From Pseudomonas sp. RIT-PI-S (GTDB lineage: Bacteria > Pseudomonadota > Gammaproteobacteria > Pseudomonadales > Pseudomonadaceae), in NCBI RefSeq assembly GCF_025642975.1, contig NZ_JANZKJ010000005.1:1-64000 (forward strand): a DNA stretch of 64,000 nucleotides. Direction: 5' to 3'. Position numbers and translations under genes: made by a program. This document shows, piece by piece, positions 36,654-44,882 of the stretch (positions are counted from its first letter, which is position 1; every line of letters begins with the position of its first letter). The notes beneath the pieces were generated by a model, which ran no database searches, had not been told where the DNA came from, and was given only the letters and a program-made list of their open reading frames with translations.

Positions 36654-37250
36654 ATGAGCCATCCCCGTGTCGCCGTGGTCCAGGCCCTGCTCGATGAGGT
36701 CCGCTTGATCAACGCGGACGCTGTCGACCGCGCCGCCCTTGAACGCATCACGGCCCTGCTCGAAGGTCTGACTGCCCACACCCAGCTGTTCAACTTCGAC
36801 GAATTCCCGCCGCCGGTGCCAGGGCAGGGCAAGACTGCTTTTCGCTACCGCCTGAACGACGATGGCGAAGGCCCCACCCTGTATTTGAATGCATTGCTGC
36901 CGGGCAAACGCACCGTGGCGCATAACCACGAAACCTGGGCGGTGATCGTTGCCGTTGAAGGCGAGGAGCTCAACACCGTGTATCGCCGCGAGGACGACGG
37001 CCGCGATCCGGCCCGAGCACGCCTGGCGGTGGAACGCGAAGTGGTGGTGCAGCCAGGCACCCCCATCAGCTTTCTCGGCGAAGACCTGCACAGCATCCAG
37101 GTCAGCGGCGAGCGGCCAACCCTGCACTTCCACTTATATGGCCGGCCACTCGAATCCCTCGAGGGCCGTTATGGGGTGCAGGACGACGGTCGAGTGCTGG
37201 CGTATAACAAGTCCCAGATGGAACCGTCCATCGAGGCGTACGGGCTATGA
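36654..37250 (+). CDS. Cysteine-dioxygenase-family thiol dioxygenase (cupin)
   Basis: The ATG at 36654 has GAGGA nine bases upstream, giving 198 residues; an earlier in-frame GTG overlaps the ATPase stop. Iron ligands fit the cysteine dioxygenase plan: His90 and His92 in VAHNHETWAVIV and His146 in EDLHSIQVSGE, followed by LHFHLYGRP. The family oxidises the thiol of cysteine, 3-mercaptopropionate or related compounds to a sulfinate. No Cys pairs with the Tyr as in eukaryotic cysteine dioxygenase, as is usual in bacteria. Substrate is probably the thiol processed by this operon. Confidence 0.8.
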   Translation: MSHPRVAVVQALLDEVRLINADAVDRAALERITALLEGLTAHTQLFNFDEFPPPVPGQGKTAFRYRLNDDGEGPTLYLNALLPGKRTVAHNHETWAVIVAVEGEELNTVYRREDDGRDPARARLAVEREVVVQPGTPISFLGEDLHSIQVSGERPTLHFHLYGRPLESLEGRYGVQDDGRVLAYNKSQMEPSIEAYGL

Positions 37251-37888
37251 TCGACCTTTATTACTGGCCCACCGCCAACGGCCTCAAACTGGGCATCCTG
37301 GTTGAGGAGCTGGGGCTGGAGCATCGCCTGGTGCCGGTGAACATCCGCGCTGGCGAGCAGCACGCGCCGGCCTTCAGGGCGATCAGCGCCGACGGCCGCA
37401 TCCCGGCCATCGTTGACCACACCGTGGGCCTGTCGCTGTTTGAATCCGGCGCCATCCTCAATTACCTGGCGGGCCAGCAGCAGCGCTTGTTGCCACCGGC
37501 AGGCAGCGTTGCGTACCTGCAGGTGCAGCAGTGGCTGTTCTGGCAGGTAGGGCAGGTGGCCCCTTACCTGAGCCAGTTGCAGGTGTTCCGCGAAAAAGCC
37601 CCCGAGCCGATCCCCTTCGCCCTGGAGCTGCTCCAGGGGCAGGCCGCGCGCATATACGGCGTGCTCGAACAGGCATTGACGGGCCAGCCCTACATCGCCG
37701 GCGATTACTCGATCGCCGACATCGCGCTGTTCCCCTGGATACAACCGGCGCGCCAGGGCATCGACCTGGCGCAGTACCCGGCCATCGCGGCCTGGCGCGA
37801 ACGCATCAAGGCGCGGCCAGCGGTGAGCACGGCGTATGAACGGGCGCGTGCGTTGGCGCCCACGGAACAATCCCTGGTAGTGGAGTGA
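37247..37888 (+). CDS. Nu-class glutathione S-transferase, YfcG-like
   Basis: This 213-residue protein has a thioredoxin-like N-domain with the YfcG-type active-site stretch YWPTANGLKLGILVEELGLEH (Thr and Asn in PTANG in place of a catalytic Ser/Cys), then DGRIPAIVDH and LFESGAILNYLA. The helical C-domain contains YIAGDYSIADIALFPW. Nu-class members reduce disulfides with glutathione. Placement next to a thiol dioxygenase and a rhodanese-lyase fusion suggests reduction of an imported disulfide or a persulfide-handling step. Start overlaps the upstream stop by four bases (ATGA). Confidence 0.85.
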   Translation: MIDLYYWPTANGLKLGILVEELGLEHRLVPVNIRAGEQHAPAFRAISADGRIPAIVDHTVGLSLFESGAILNYLAGQQQRLLPPAGSVAYLQVQQWLFWQVGQVAPYLSQLQVFREKAPEPIPFALELLQGQAARIYGVLEQALTGQPYIAGDYSIADIALFPWIQPARQGIDLAQYPAIAAWRERIKARPAVSTAYERARALAPTEQSLVVE

Positions 37889-37890
37889 AC

Positions 37891-40569
37891 ATGAGCGCAA
37901 CCCTTAGCAGCGATCAACTCGAGCAGTGGCTGTTCGATCAGGAGGAGCTGGCGCTGTTCGACGTGCGAGAGCATGGCCAGTACGGCGAGGCGCATTTGTT
38001 TTTCGCCGTGCACCTGCCTTACAGCCGCCTGGAGCTGGACGCGCCACGGTTAGCGCCGAACCGCCAGGTGCGGGTGGTGCTGTATGACCATGGTGAAGAA
38101 GGGCTGGCCAGCCGCGCGGCGCAACATTTGAATGCTCAGGGCTATGCCTGCGTGTGGGTGCTGCAGGGCGGCGCTCAGGCCTGGCAAGCCAGCGGCCGTG
38201 AGCTGTTCGCCGGCGTGCATGTGCCGTCCAAGGCGTTTGGCGAGCTGATCGAACAGGCCTGCCATACGCCGCGCCTGAGCGCCACGGAGCTGGCCGCCTG
38301 GCAAGCCAACGGCCGCCCGCTGGCCCTGCTCGATGGCCGCCCGCTGGATGAATTCAACAAGATGAGCATTCCGGGCGCGGCCTGTTGCCCCAACGGCGAA
38401 TTGGGCCTGCGCGCGCAAACCATGGTGGCCGATAACAACACGCCCATCGTTATCAACTGCGCTGGCCGCACCCGGAGCATCATCGGCGCGCAAACCCTGA
38501 TCAACCTCGGCGTACCTAACCCGGTGTTCGCCCTGGAGAACGGCACCCAAGGCTGGTTTCTCGCCGACTTGGCGTTGGAACATGGCCAAAGCCGCCAATA
38601 CCCCACGGCCCCCGACGAGCGCGGTGCCTTGCAACTGGCCGCGCAACGCCTCGCCCAACGTGCCGGCGTGGCCAGCGTGAGCGCCGCCCAGGTCAGGCAG
38701 TGGGCGGGCGATGCCATGCGCAGCCTGTTCCTCTGCGACGTGCGCACCCCCGAGGAATTCGCCCAAGGCTCGCTGCCCGGCGCCCAGCATACGCCCGGCG
38801 GGCAGTTGATCCAGGCCACCGACCTGTACGTAGGCGTTCGCCGTGCGCGGATAGTGGTGTTCGACGATGACGGCGTACGCGCGCCCGTGGTTGCCAGTTG
38901 GCTGCGCCAGCTAGGCCATGAGGCCTATGTGCTGTTAGAAGGTTTGCACAGCGGGCTAGCGCTGGCCCCCGTGCCGGAGTTGTCGGTGGCGCTGGCCCAG
39001 GCCAACCTTGACGAAAGGCCGGCCGCGGTTTTTGACCTGCGCGCCAGCGCTGCGTTTATCGCACGCCGGTTGCGTGGCTCCCGCTGGGCCACACGCAGCA
39101 CGCTCGCCGCACTCGCCGAGGGCACCGCTGGGCCCTTGTGGTTGTTCACGCCAGAGCCGGGCGTGGCGCAACTGGCCGCCAACGAGCTGCCACCGGCGCT
39201 GCGCGCCAACGTCCGCTGGCTGGCTAGCCTGGAGGGCTTGCCGGTGGAAGAGGGCGGTGCACCGTTGAGCGACGCCGAGCGCATTGATTTCCTGTTCTTC
39301 GTGCACGACCGCCATGCAGGCAACAAAGCCGCGGCGCGCCAGTACCTGGCATGGGAAACTGGCCTGCTGGGCCAGATGACCGCACAGGAACGCGCCAGCT
39401 TTCGCCCACTAGGCGCGGCCCCGGCAGTGCACACGCAACTGGTGCACAGCGGCCGTACCCTGGCCGGCAGCGGCCCGCGCGGGGTGAACGCACCGGTGTC
39501 ACGGCTGAGCACGGTGCTGTTCGACAGCGTGGCACAGATGCGTGAAGCGCGCGCTCGCCGGGAGCATGAGCGGGTGCTCAGCTACGGCGCCCGCGGCAAC
39601 CCCAGCGCCCATGCGCTCGAAGACCTGATCACCGAGCTAGAGGGCGGTTACCGCAGCAAGCTGTTCGCCACCGGGCTTGCCGCGGCCGCCCACGTGTTCC
39701 AGGCCTACCTGCGCCCAGGCGACCACGTGTTGATCACCAGCGCGGTGTATGCGCCTGTGCGCCGGCTCGCCGAGCAGTTTCTGGCGGCGTTCGGTATCGC
39801 CTACGACTATTACCCGGCCAATGGCGAAAACCTCGTGGCGCTAATCCGCGATAACACACGCATGGTTTACGCCGAAGTACCAGGGTCTTCACTGTTCGAG
39901 CTGATCGACCTGCCAGCCGTGGCAGCCTTGTGCAAGCCTCGCGGCATTCTGCTGGCCGTGGACAACACCTGGGGCTCGGGCTACCTGTACCGCCCACTGG
40001 CCTTGGGCGCGGATATCTCGATCATGGCCCTGACCAAGTACGTGGCTGGCCACAGCGATGTGATGATGGGCAGCGTGTGTACCCGGCGGGGCGCCTTCGC
40101 GCCTTTGTCGGCCATGAGCGACACCTTCGGCAACACGGTCAGCCCCGACGATGCCTGGCTGGTGCTGCGAGGCGCCCGAAGCCTGGCGGCACGGCTGGCT
40201 GTTCACCAGCGCCAGGCATTGGAAGTGGCCCAGTGGCTGCAGGTGCAACCAGCGATAGCCCGGGTGTTTCATCCCGCCTTGCCCACCCATCCGGGCCATC
40301 GCCTGTGGAAGCGCGACTTCAGCGGCAGTAACGGCTTGTTCTCGGTAGAGTTCCAGCCGGGCTTCAATGCTGACCGCTTTGTCGATGCACTCGTACTGTT
40401 CGGCATCGGCGCCTCCTGGGGCGGCTTCGAGAGCCTGGCGGTGGTAGTGGACGGCGATCGTCACGGCGAGCAACGCCTGGCCGGCCCGGTGGTGCGTTTG
40501 CATATAGGGCTTGAAGCGACGGCATCATTGCTGGCAGACCTAGCCCAGGCGTTGGCCCAGACAGGGTGA
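37891..40569 (+). CDS. Four rhodanese-like repeats fused to a cystathionine-lyase-like PLP enzyme
   Basis: The ATG at 37891 has GGAG five bases upstream, giving 892 residues. The N-terminal 450 residues form four rhodanese-like repeats, at about 10-105, 125-230, 260-355 and 365-450. Only repeat 2 has a sulfur-carrying cysteine, Cys190 in the loop VINCAGRTRS; at the same place repeat 1 has Asp66 (VVLYDHGEE) and repeat 3 has Asp (VVFDDDGVR), and repeat 4 is degenerate. A spacer (about 455-510) leads into a complete Cys/Met-metabolism PLP domain (about 515-890): YGARGNP, VDNTWGSGYL, PLP Lys716 in ALTKYVAGHSDVMMG and SPDDAWLVLRGARSL. The likely chemistry is beta-elimination from a sulfur amino acid or disulfide with persulfide transfer to Cys190. 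Last gene of the operon. Confidence 0.88.
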   Translation: MSATLSSDQLEQWLFDQEELALFDVREHGQYGEAHLFFAVHLPYSRLELDAPRLAPNRQVRVVLYDHGEEGLASRAAQHLNAQGYACVWVLQGGAQAWQASGRELFAGVHVPSKAFGELIEQACHTPRLSATELAAWQANGRPLALLDGRPLDEFNKMSIPGAACCPNGELGLRAQTMVADNNTPIVINCAGRTRSIIGAQTLINLGVPNPVFALENGTQGWFLADLALEHGQSRQYPTAPDERGALQLAAQRLAQRAGVASVSAAQVRQWAGDAMRSLFLCDVRTPEEFAQGSLPGAQHTPGGQLIQATDLYVGVRRARIVVFDDDGVRAPVVASWLRQLGHEAYVLLEGLHSGLALAPVPELSVALAQANLDERPAAVFDLRASAAFIARRLRGSRWATRSTLAALAEGTAGPLWLFTPEPGVAQLAANELPPALRANVRWLASLEGLPVEEGGAPLSDAERIDFLFFVHDRHAGNKAAARQYLAWETGLLGQMTAQERASFRPLGAAPAVHTQLVHSGRTLAGSGPRGVNAPVSRLSTVLFDSVAQMREARARREHERVLSYGARGNPSAHALEDLITELEGGYRSKLFATGLAAAAHVFQAYLRPGDHVLITSAVYAPVRRLAEQFLAAFGIAYDYYPANGENLVALIRDNTRMVYAEVPGSSLFELIDLPAVAALCKPRGILLAVDNTWGSGYLYRPLALGADISIMALTKYVAGHSDVMMGSVCTRRGAFAPLSAMSDTFGNTVSPDDAWLVLRGARSLAARLAVHQRQALEVAQWLQVQPAIARVFHPALPTHPGHRLWKRDFSGSNGLFSVEFQPGFNADRFVDALVLFGIGASWGGFESLAVVVDGDRHGEQRLAGPVVRLHIGLEATASLLADLAQALAQTG

Positions 40570-40574
40570 TTGAG

Positions 40575-41543
40575 TCAAGCGTGCAACTGGTGCCTCTTGG
40601 CAAGCTCGAGAAACGCCAGCAGCGCCTGATTCACCTGTTCAGCCGCTTCTTGCTGCACCCAGTGTCCCGCCTGTGCAATGACCGTGGTACCCAAATGGCC
40701 CGGCACCGTGTGCGGTAGCGCTTCGACCAAGGGTTTGAACAACGGGTAGATCGGGTCCTTGGCCCCGGTGATGAACCAGGCCGGTTGCTTGATCGCCAGC
40801 CCTTGGAAGGCCGCGCCCAGCTCCCAGTTTCGTTCGAGGTTGCGGTACCAATTCATGGCACCGGTAAAGCCCGTGGCTTCGAATGCGGTGTAGTACACGC
40901 TCAATTCGGCGTCGCTGATCCAAGCCATCGGCCGCTCCGGTTCATGGAAGGCATCCAGCGCGCCTTCCGCGCCGATCAGCCCAGGCCAAGGCTTGGCGGG
41001 CCCGCCCGAGAGCGTCCACATCATGCGCCGGATCGCCGCCGTGCGGTCCTTGTCAAAATCCCGCTCGGCCACGCCTGGGCGCTGGAAATACAGCTGGTAG
41101 TAGTTGTCCCGACCCGCACGGCGTGCGGCTTCCAGGGCACTGTACGGGCCGCGTGGGGCAAACGGCACGCTCATGCCCACCACGCTGTGGAACAGGTCCG
41201 GCCGCAGCTGCGCGGCCGTCCAGGCAACCGGCGCACCCCAGTCGTGGCCAACGATGGTCGCCTGGGCAATGCCCAGTTCTCCCAACAGGCCGACCATGTC
41301 GCCGACTAGATGCAGAATGCTGTACTGGCTGCTATCGGTCGGCGCATCGGTAGCGCCATAGCCACGCATGTCCGGGGCAATAGCCCGGTAGCCAGCCACA
41401 GCCAACGTCTGGAGTTGGTGCCGCCATGAAAAGCCAAGCTCAGGAAAACCATGACAGAACAGCACCACAGGGCCGGTACCAGCTTCAGTGATGTGCTGGC
41501 GAATGCCGTTGGCCACAACGTGGTGCTGCTTGAGTTCGGTCAT
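40575..41543 (-). CDS. Epoxide-hydrolase-like alpha/beta hydrolase
   Basis: This 322-residue protein has the soluble epoxide hydrolase pattern: HGFPE (residues 31-35), nucleophile Asp101 in GHDWGAPVA, Tyr-rich cap region (AELSVYYTAF, FTGAMNWYRN), and a late Asp and His in GAKDPIYP and QAGHWVQQE. It should open epoxides through an aspartyl ester. Haloalkane dehalogenase is less likely. ATG at 41543 is chosen by family start with AAGGA upstream. It is convergent with the sulfur operon (five-base gap) and begins before an AT-richer region. Confidence 0.82.
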   Translation of the reverse strand: MTELKQHHVVANGIRQHITEAGTGPVVLFCHGFPELGFSWRHQLQTLAVAGYRAIAPDMRGYGATDAPTDSSQYSILHLVGDMVGLLGELGIAQATIVGHDWGAPVAWTAAQLRPDLFHSVVGMSVPFAPRGPYSALEAARRAGRDNYYQLYFQRPGVAERDFDKDRTAAIRRMMWTLSGGPAKPWPGLIGAEGALDAFHEPERPMAWISDAELSVYYTAFEATGFTGAMNWYRNLERNWELGAAFQGLAIKQPAWFITGAKDPIYPLFKPLVEALPHTVPGHLGTTVIAQAGHWVQQEAAEQVNQALLAFLELAKRHQLHA

Positions 41544-41564
41544 TTGCGGTTCCTTGGGGATGTG

Positions 41565-41621
41565 GGGGGGATGAGCGATGGATTGCTTATCGAATGTTCT
41601 GGGTGCGAGGCTCATCCCCCC
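41565..41621. repeat. Long hairpin in the 306-base gap upstream of the epoxide hydrolase gene
   Basis: GGGGGGATGAGC and its exact inverse form a 12-base perfect stem around a 33-base loop. It lies just upstream of the epoxide hydrolase start, so a leader transcript would carry it. No T-run follows on either side, so it is not a classic terminator. The remaining part of the gap (41622-41849) shows no supported gene and marks where the sequence becomes visibly AT-richer. Confidence 0.6.
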
Positions 41622-41849
41622 TTAAAAGTGGCTGAATACTCAAAGCTTGGCAGACCGGGGCTTCCAGCGTTTTCAACTTCAAAAAATGACTGAACATGTG
41701 GCCCCCCCGGGGAATGGTCACTTTAGGAACGATTATCCGATACCCAACAAATTGGGCATTCGGGCAGTACCAAGGGTGATCCTCTGTATCAAGCGGATCA
41801 AGTCTTGGGTCAGCTACAGCTCACCTGCGGTACAAAGCACCGGTGGATC

Positions 41850-42290
41850 TCAGGCTATCCCGCCACGCTCTGAGACTACATTCCCAACCCGCCCACCGAG
41901 AAAAGGTTGAGAAACCAGCGCAAACAGCAGGAGAGCAGAGCTTGCGACCAGTAAGGGGTTCCAGCTGATGGCCCCGCACGTAACAAATAGCAAACTGATG
42001 CCTGTCTGGCCCAGAGCTGCGCCCCTGATTTTTTTGCCAGACAGAAACCACACGCCCAGTGCGAGCTCCATCGATGGTATGACAACGTTGATCACAGAAA
42101 TGCCCGTCTTCCCAGCCCATTCAATCGCAGGAGTGAGCAGGCCAGAGTAGGGTGTCGAAAGCACTGCATGGTTTGCCAAGGCACTTTGCAAGAACGCTGC
42201 GGCATCGAAGCCGTAGATCCATTTACTCAGTCCCGCCCAAAACCAGAAAACACCGAGCACCACTCTCAGAATAATAACCATCGCCATCAT
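41850..42290 (-). CDS. DoxX-like membrane protein
   Basis: This 146-residue protein has four hydrophobic helices. The first helix region (ILRVVLGVFWFWAGLSKWIYGFDAAAF) matches the DoxX/MauE-type start. It may act in respiration or thiol redox, but no reaction can be assigned. The start overlaps the stop of the MFS gene (ATGATGA), so it is the last gene of the TauD/MFS group. Confidence 0.6.
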   Translation of the reverse strand: MMAMVIILRVVLGVFWFWAGLSKWIYGFDAAAFLQSALANHAVLSTPYSGLLTPAIEWAGKTGISVINVVIPSMELALGVWFLSGKKIRGAALGQTGISLLFVTCGAISWNPLLVASSALLLFALVSQPFLGGRVGNVVSERGGIA

Positions 42291-43477
42291 GCGAGCGCCG
42301 TCCTATGGGCCTGGCGAAGGGTCAGCATGCCCGTCAGTGATATGAGGAACAGCACAAAGAACACTGCTGCGATTCCAAGGTTTGTGTGCAAAGGCAACGT
42401 GCTCGCTGCGGCTGAAGCGGCTGAGCCGAACGCGAGCATCAGGCAACCTTGAAGGCTCGCAGCAACTCCAGCCCGATCCGAAAAAAGAGACATAGATCGC
42501 GCCATGGCATTGGAGAAAATAAAGCCTTGGCCAAAGGCAATCAGCATGATGCCAACTAATACGTTGAGCAGGCTGAGCTCATTGGGCGATGAAGCGATCA
42601 TCGCTGCCCCCGCGATGAACATTGCAGCGCCGGCCCACATTAAGGTGCCTGGTGATACAATCCGTATCAGGAAGCGATTGAGCAGCGTTCCCGCAAGGTA
42701 GCAAGCTCCCACCCCCAGAGCCGTTGTTCCGAAGTATTGGGCGCTATAACCCAGACGATCCTGCACGATGTAGGGCCCTATGACATTCCAAAGCAAGAAT
42801 GCGGAAAAGCTGGCACCCAAAATGGTGACCGAAGACCGAAACCGGGTATCTGCGAGGATCACGCCGTAACCCGCCAATGTTTGGAGAGGACTTCTCCTGC
42901 ACTTAGGCGCGAGCGACTCTTTAAGCCCTGCCAATACAAAAGCCAACACCACCAACCCGTAAACGGCATACAGGACGAAGTTGTATCGCCAGCCCAAATG
43001 CACCTCGATTGCACCGCCGACGTATGGAGCTACAACCGGCCCCAATCCAAAGGCCAAACTCAGATAGATGATCGCTACTGCAAAGCGAGGCCCCTTGACG
43101 TTGTCTACGAGGAGCGCCCGCGCCACGACCTGGCACGCTCCAATGGCAAAACCTTGAAGAGCCCTAGCGATCAGAAGCATTTCGATAGACCACGACGTGG
43201 CAGCCATGATGCTCCCCGCCAGGAACACCGATAGCCCCAGCAGTACAGCAGGCTTACGCCCCCACGCATCGGCCATAATTCCGAAGAAGAGCTGGCCCAC
43301 CGCGTAGCACAACAGCGTAATCGTGATCGTGTTTTGCATGAGCATTGGACTGGCCGCCAATTCTCGGCCTATCGAGGGAATGCTCGGTGCATAAAGATCG
43401 ATAGCGATGCCCCCGACGCTGTTGATCAGTGGTGCGAGAAAAACAATGAAATTCTCGTAACGCTTATTTGTGTTCAT
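42287..43477 (-). CDS. MFS drug-resistance transporter, Bcr/CflA type
   Basis: This 396-residue protein has 12 predicted transmembrane helices. The Bcr/CflA pattern is visible in DLYAPSIPSIGRELAASPMLMQNTITITLLCYAVGQLFFGIMADAWGRKPAVLLG. It should export a small hydrophobic compound by proton antiport. It lies downstream of the TauD-like and hemolysin-like genes with a 50-base gap containing a hairpin, and upstream of and overlapping the DoxX-like gene. It may export the product of the TauD-like enzyme or give self-resistance. Confidence 0.82.
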   Translation of the reverse strand: MNTNKRYENFIVFLAPLINSVGGIAIDLYAPSIPSIGRELAASPMLMQNTITITLLCYAVGQLFFGIMADAWGRKPAVLLGLSVFLAGSIMAATSWSIEMLLIARALQGFAIGACQVVARALLVDNVKGPRFAVAIIYLSLAFGLGPVVAPYVGGAIEVHLGWRYNFVLYAVYGLVVLAFVLAGLKESLAPKCRRSPLQTLAGYGVILADTRFRSSVTILGASFSAFLLWNVIGPYIVQDRLGYSAQYFGTTALGVGACYLAGTLLNRFLIRIVSPGTLMWAGAAMFIAGAAMIASSPNELSLLNVLVGIMLIAFGQGFIFSNAMARSMSLFSDRAGVAASLQGCLMLAFGSAASAAASTLPLHTNLGIAAVFFVLFLISLTGMLTLRQAHRTALA

Positions 43478-43490
43478 AGATAAGCCTCAA

Positions 43491-43520
43491 ATGCCCGGGC
43501 GAGCACTGTCCCCCGGGCAT
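43491..43520 (-). terminator. Hairpin between hemolysin-like fragment and MFS gene
   Basis: ATGCCCGGG and CCCGGGCAT make a perfect nine-base stem with a 12-base loop. Read leftward it is followed by only three T residues. It may reduce transcription from the TauD side into the MFS gene. Confidence 0.4.
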
Positions 43521-43527
43521 AACTACG

Positions 43528-43881
43528 TTAAGCGGATGCTGGTAGCGCGAAGGTTCGCGGGCGTACCAAGGTGCAGGGTTTATGAGCCCAAGACGCTGGT
43601 GAGGTCAGCCGGGATACAACCACGCGAGGAGCGTGGGCGTAATAGGTGCCCCAATTGCCCCCCGGATCCTTCACACGACTGGGCTCGGCATCCCCAAGGT
43701 CATCCAGATTCGTGACGATCTGGCCGAGAATATGCCGAACCTGCTCGGTGGCGGTGAGTACCATCAACCCATAGTTATGCAAAGCCAGCGTTTTGATGAC
43801 AGTGTTAAGCAGGTATTTGCCGGCACCACTTCCATTTTGAATAGCTTTGAGCCCCAAAAATACGACGTGAAGGATCATCAA
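43528..43881 (-). pseudogene. C-terminal half of a thermostable-hemolysin-like protein
   Basis: This frame of at most 117 residues resembles the C-terminal half of the thermostable hemolysin family, a GNAT-like group of about 200 residues. The resembling stretch runs GSGAGKYLLNTVIKTLALHNYG, MVLTATEQVRHILGQI, DAEPSRVKDP and NWGTYYAHAPRVVV. The N-terminal half that the family needs is absent, and the similarity begins where the TauD-like gene ends, with about 77 bases of overlap. It is either a truncated remnant or a translationally coupled half-protein. The assignment relies on remembered family wording and is tentative. Confidence 0.5.
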
Positions 43882-44749
43882 GCCGCCGGCGTCCGTGCAT
43901 CACCCGCGTATTATCAATTACGACAATGTCGCCCTTGTTCCAGAAATGGCTGTAGGTGTTGCGGGAAGTCACATCTTTCACTTCATCCCAGATGTCGAGT
44001 GAGATCTCATCTCCATTTTCCGAAGTGATGCGAGGTGGCTCGTAATTAACGCTCGGGCCCAGCATAGAGTTGCAAAACGCTTTTCTACCACTGAAGCAGC
44101 TGATCTCAACAGCGGGGATAATCAGCTGAGAATGAATTAAATTTTGGTCAACTCGGCGGTGGGTTTGCCCCGGCACCTCGCGGTTGACCACCTCCAGATG
44201 CTCATCGGTAATTTTTTCAAATGGGATCTGAAGCTCGACGCTCAGAAAGCGCTTTACATTGCTCCATGGGATTCGGCGCGAGTATTTTATATCCCGCGAT
44301 TCGAACAACTTACGGGTCTTTGCCGAGAGGTCGAACAAAACTTTCTGACCATCACACATGGTAGTTTCAGACCCTACAGCAGCAGCCTCAAGGCAGAAAA
44401 ACCATTGAATATCCGGGTTGAACGGTAAATTTCCATTCTCTCGATGCAAGCCCATTTCATGGAAACCAGCGTCGATTTCGGCAGTATTAGCCGTTGATGT
44501 TTTACGAGCTGGGTCAAAGGTCACTCTGGATGAATGTGCACTGACGAAGTCATTGAAATCTTGAAGGGTGTCACCGAAGTCTCGGTAAATTACCACGCCA
44601 CTGTGGGCAAGATCGCCATACAGTTCATCAGTGGTCACTGAAGTGAGTACCCGGATATCCGCATCAACGGCATAAATGCACTCAAAGCCGTAGCCTGGAG
44701 TAGGTTGGCGGTAGAACGGGAAAACTAATGATTGAGCTTGAGCCAGCAT
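43805..44749 (-). CDS. TauD/TfdA-family 2-oxoglutarate- and Fe(II)-dependent dioxygenase, SyrP-like
   Basis: This 314-residue protein has the facial-triad His-x-Glu in EMGLHREN and a distal His in NTRVMHGRRRLDDPSRRIF with the 2-oxoglutarate-binding Arg that follows. Landmarks such as GDLAHSGVVIYRDFGDTLQDF and NPDIQWFFCLEAAAVGSETTMCDG suit members of the TauD family that hydroxylate or desaturate amino acids in natural product pathways. ATG has AAGGA seven bases upstream. With a LysR gene upstream and MFS downstream it looks like a small biosynthetic or detoxification cluster. Substrate unknown. Confidence 0.8.
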   Translation of the reverse strand: MLAQAQSLVFPFYRQPTPGYGFECIYAVDADIRVLTSVTTDELYGDLAHSGVVIYRDFGDTLQDFNDFVSAHSSRVTFDPARKTSTANTAEIDAGFHEMGLHRENGNLPFNPDIQWFFCLEAAAVGSETTMCDGQKVLFDLSAKTRKLFESRDIKYSRRIPWSNVKRFLSVELQIPFEKITDEHLEVVNREVPGQTHRRVDQNLIHSQLIIPAVEISCFSGRKAFCNSMLGPSVNYEPPRITSENGDEISLDIWDEVKDVTSRNTYSHFWNKGDIVVIDNTRVMHGRRRLDDPSRRIFGAQSYSKWKWCRQIPA

Positions 44750-44882
44750 CGAACATTCCTTCTTGAGCGTGAGTTCTGGTAGCGATGGTTGCTACCGGCT
44801 GAACACACACAGTAAGAAAAAATCGATTGATACTGGTTTTAAGAATTAGAACTGGTCTCGGAAAATTTAAAACCGTATTTCA

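Noticed and set aside
38050..38790. Reverse frames inside the rhodanese fusion gene
   Set aside because: Antisense shadows of a well-supported coding region.
43633..44028. Plus-strand frame opposite the hemolysin-like fragment and TauD-like gene
   Set aside because: No domain similarity and no start signals; the reverse strand explains the sequence better.
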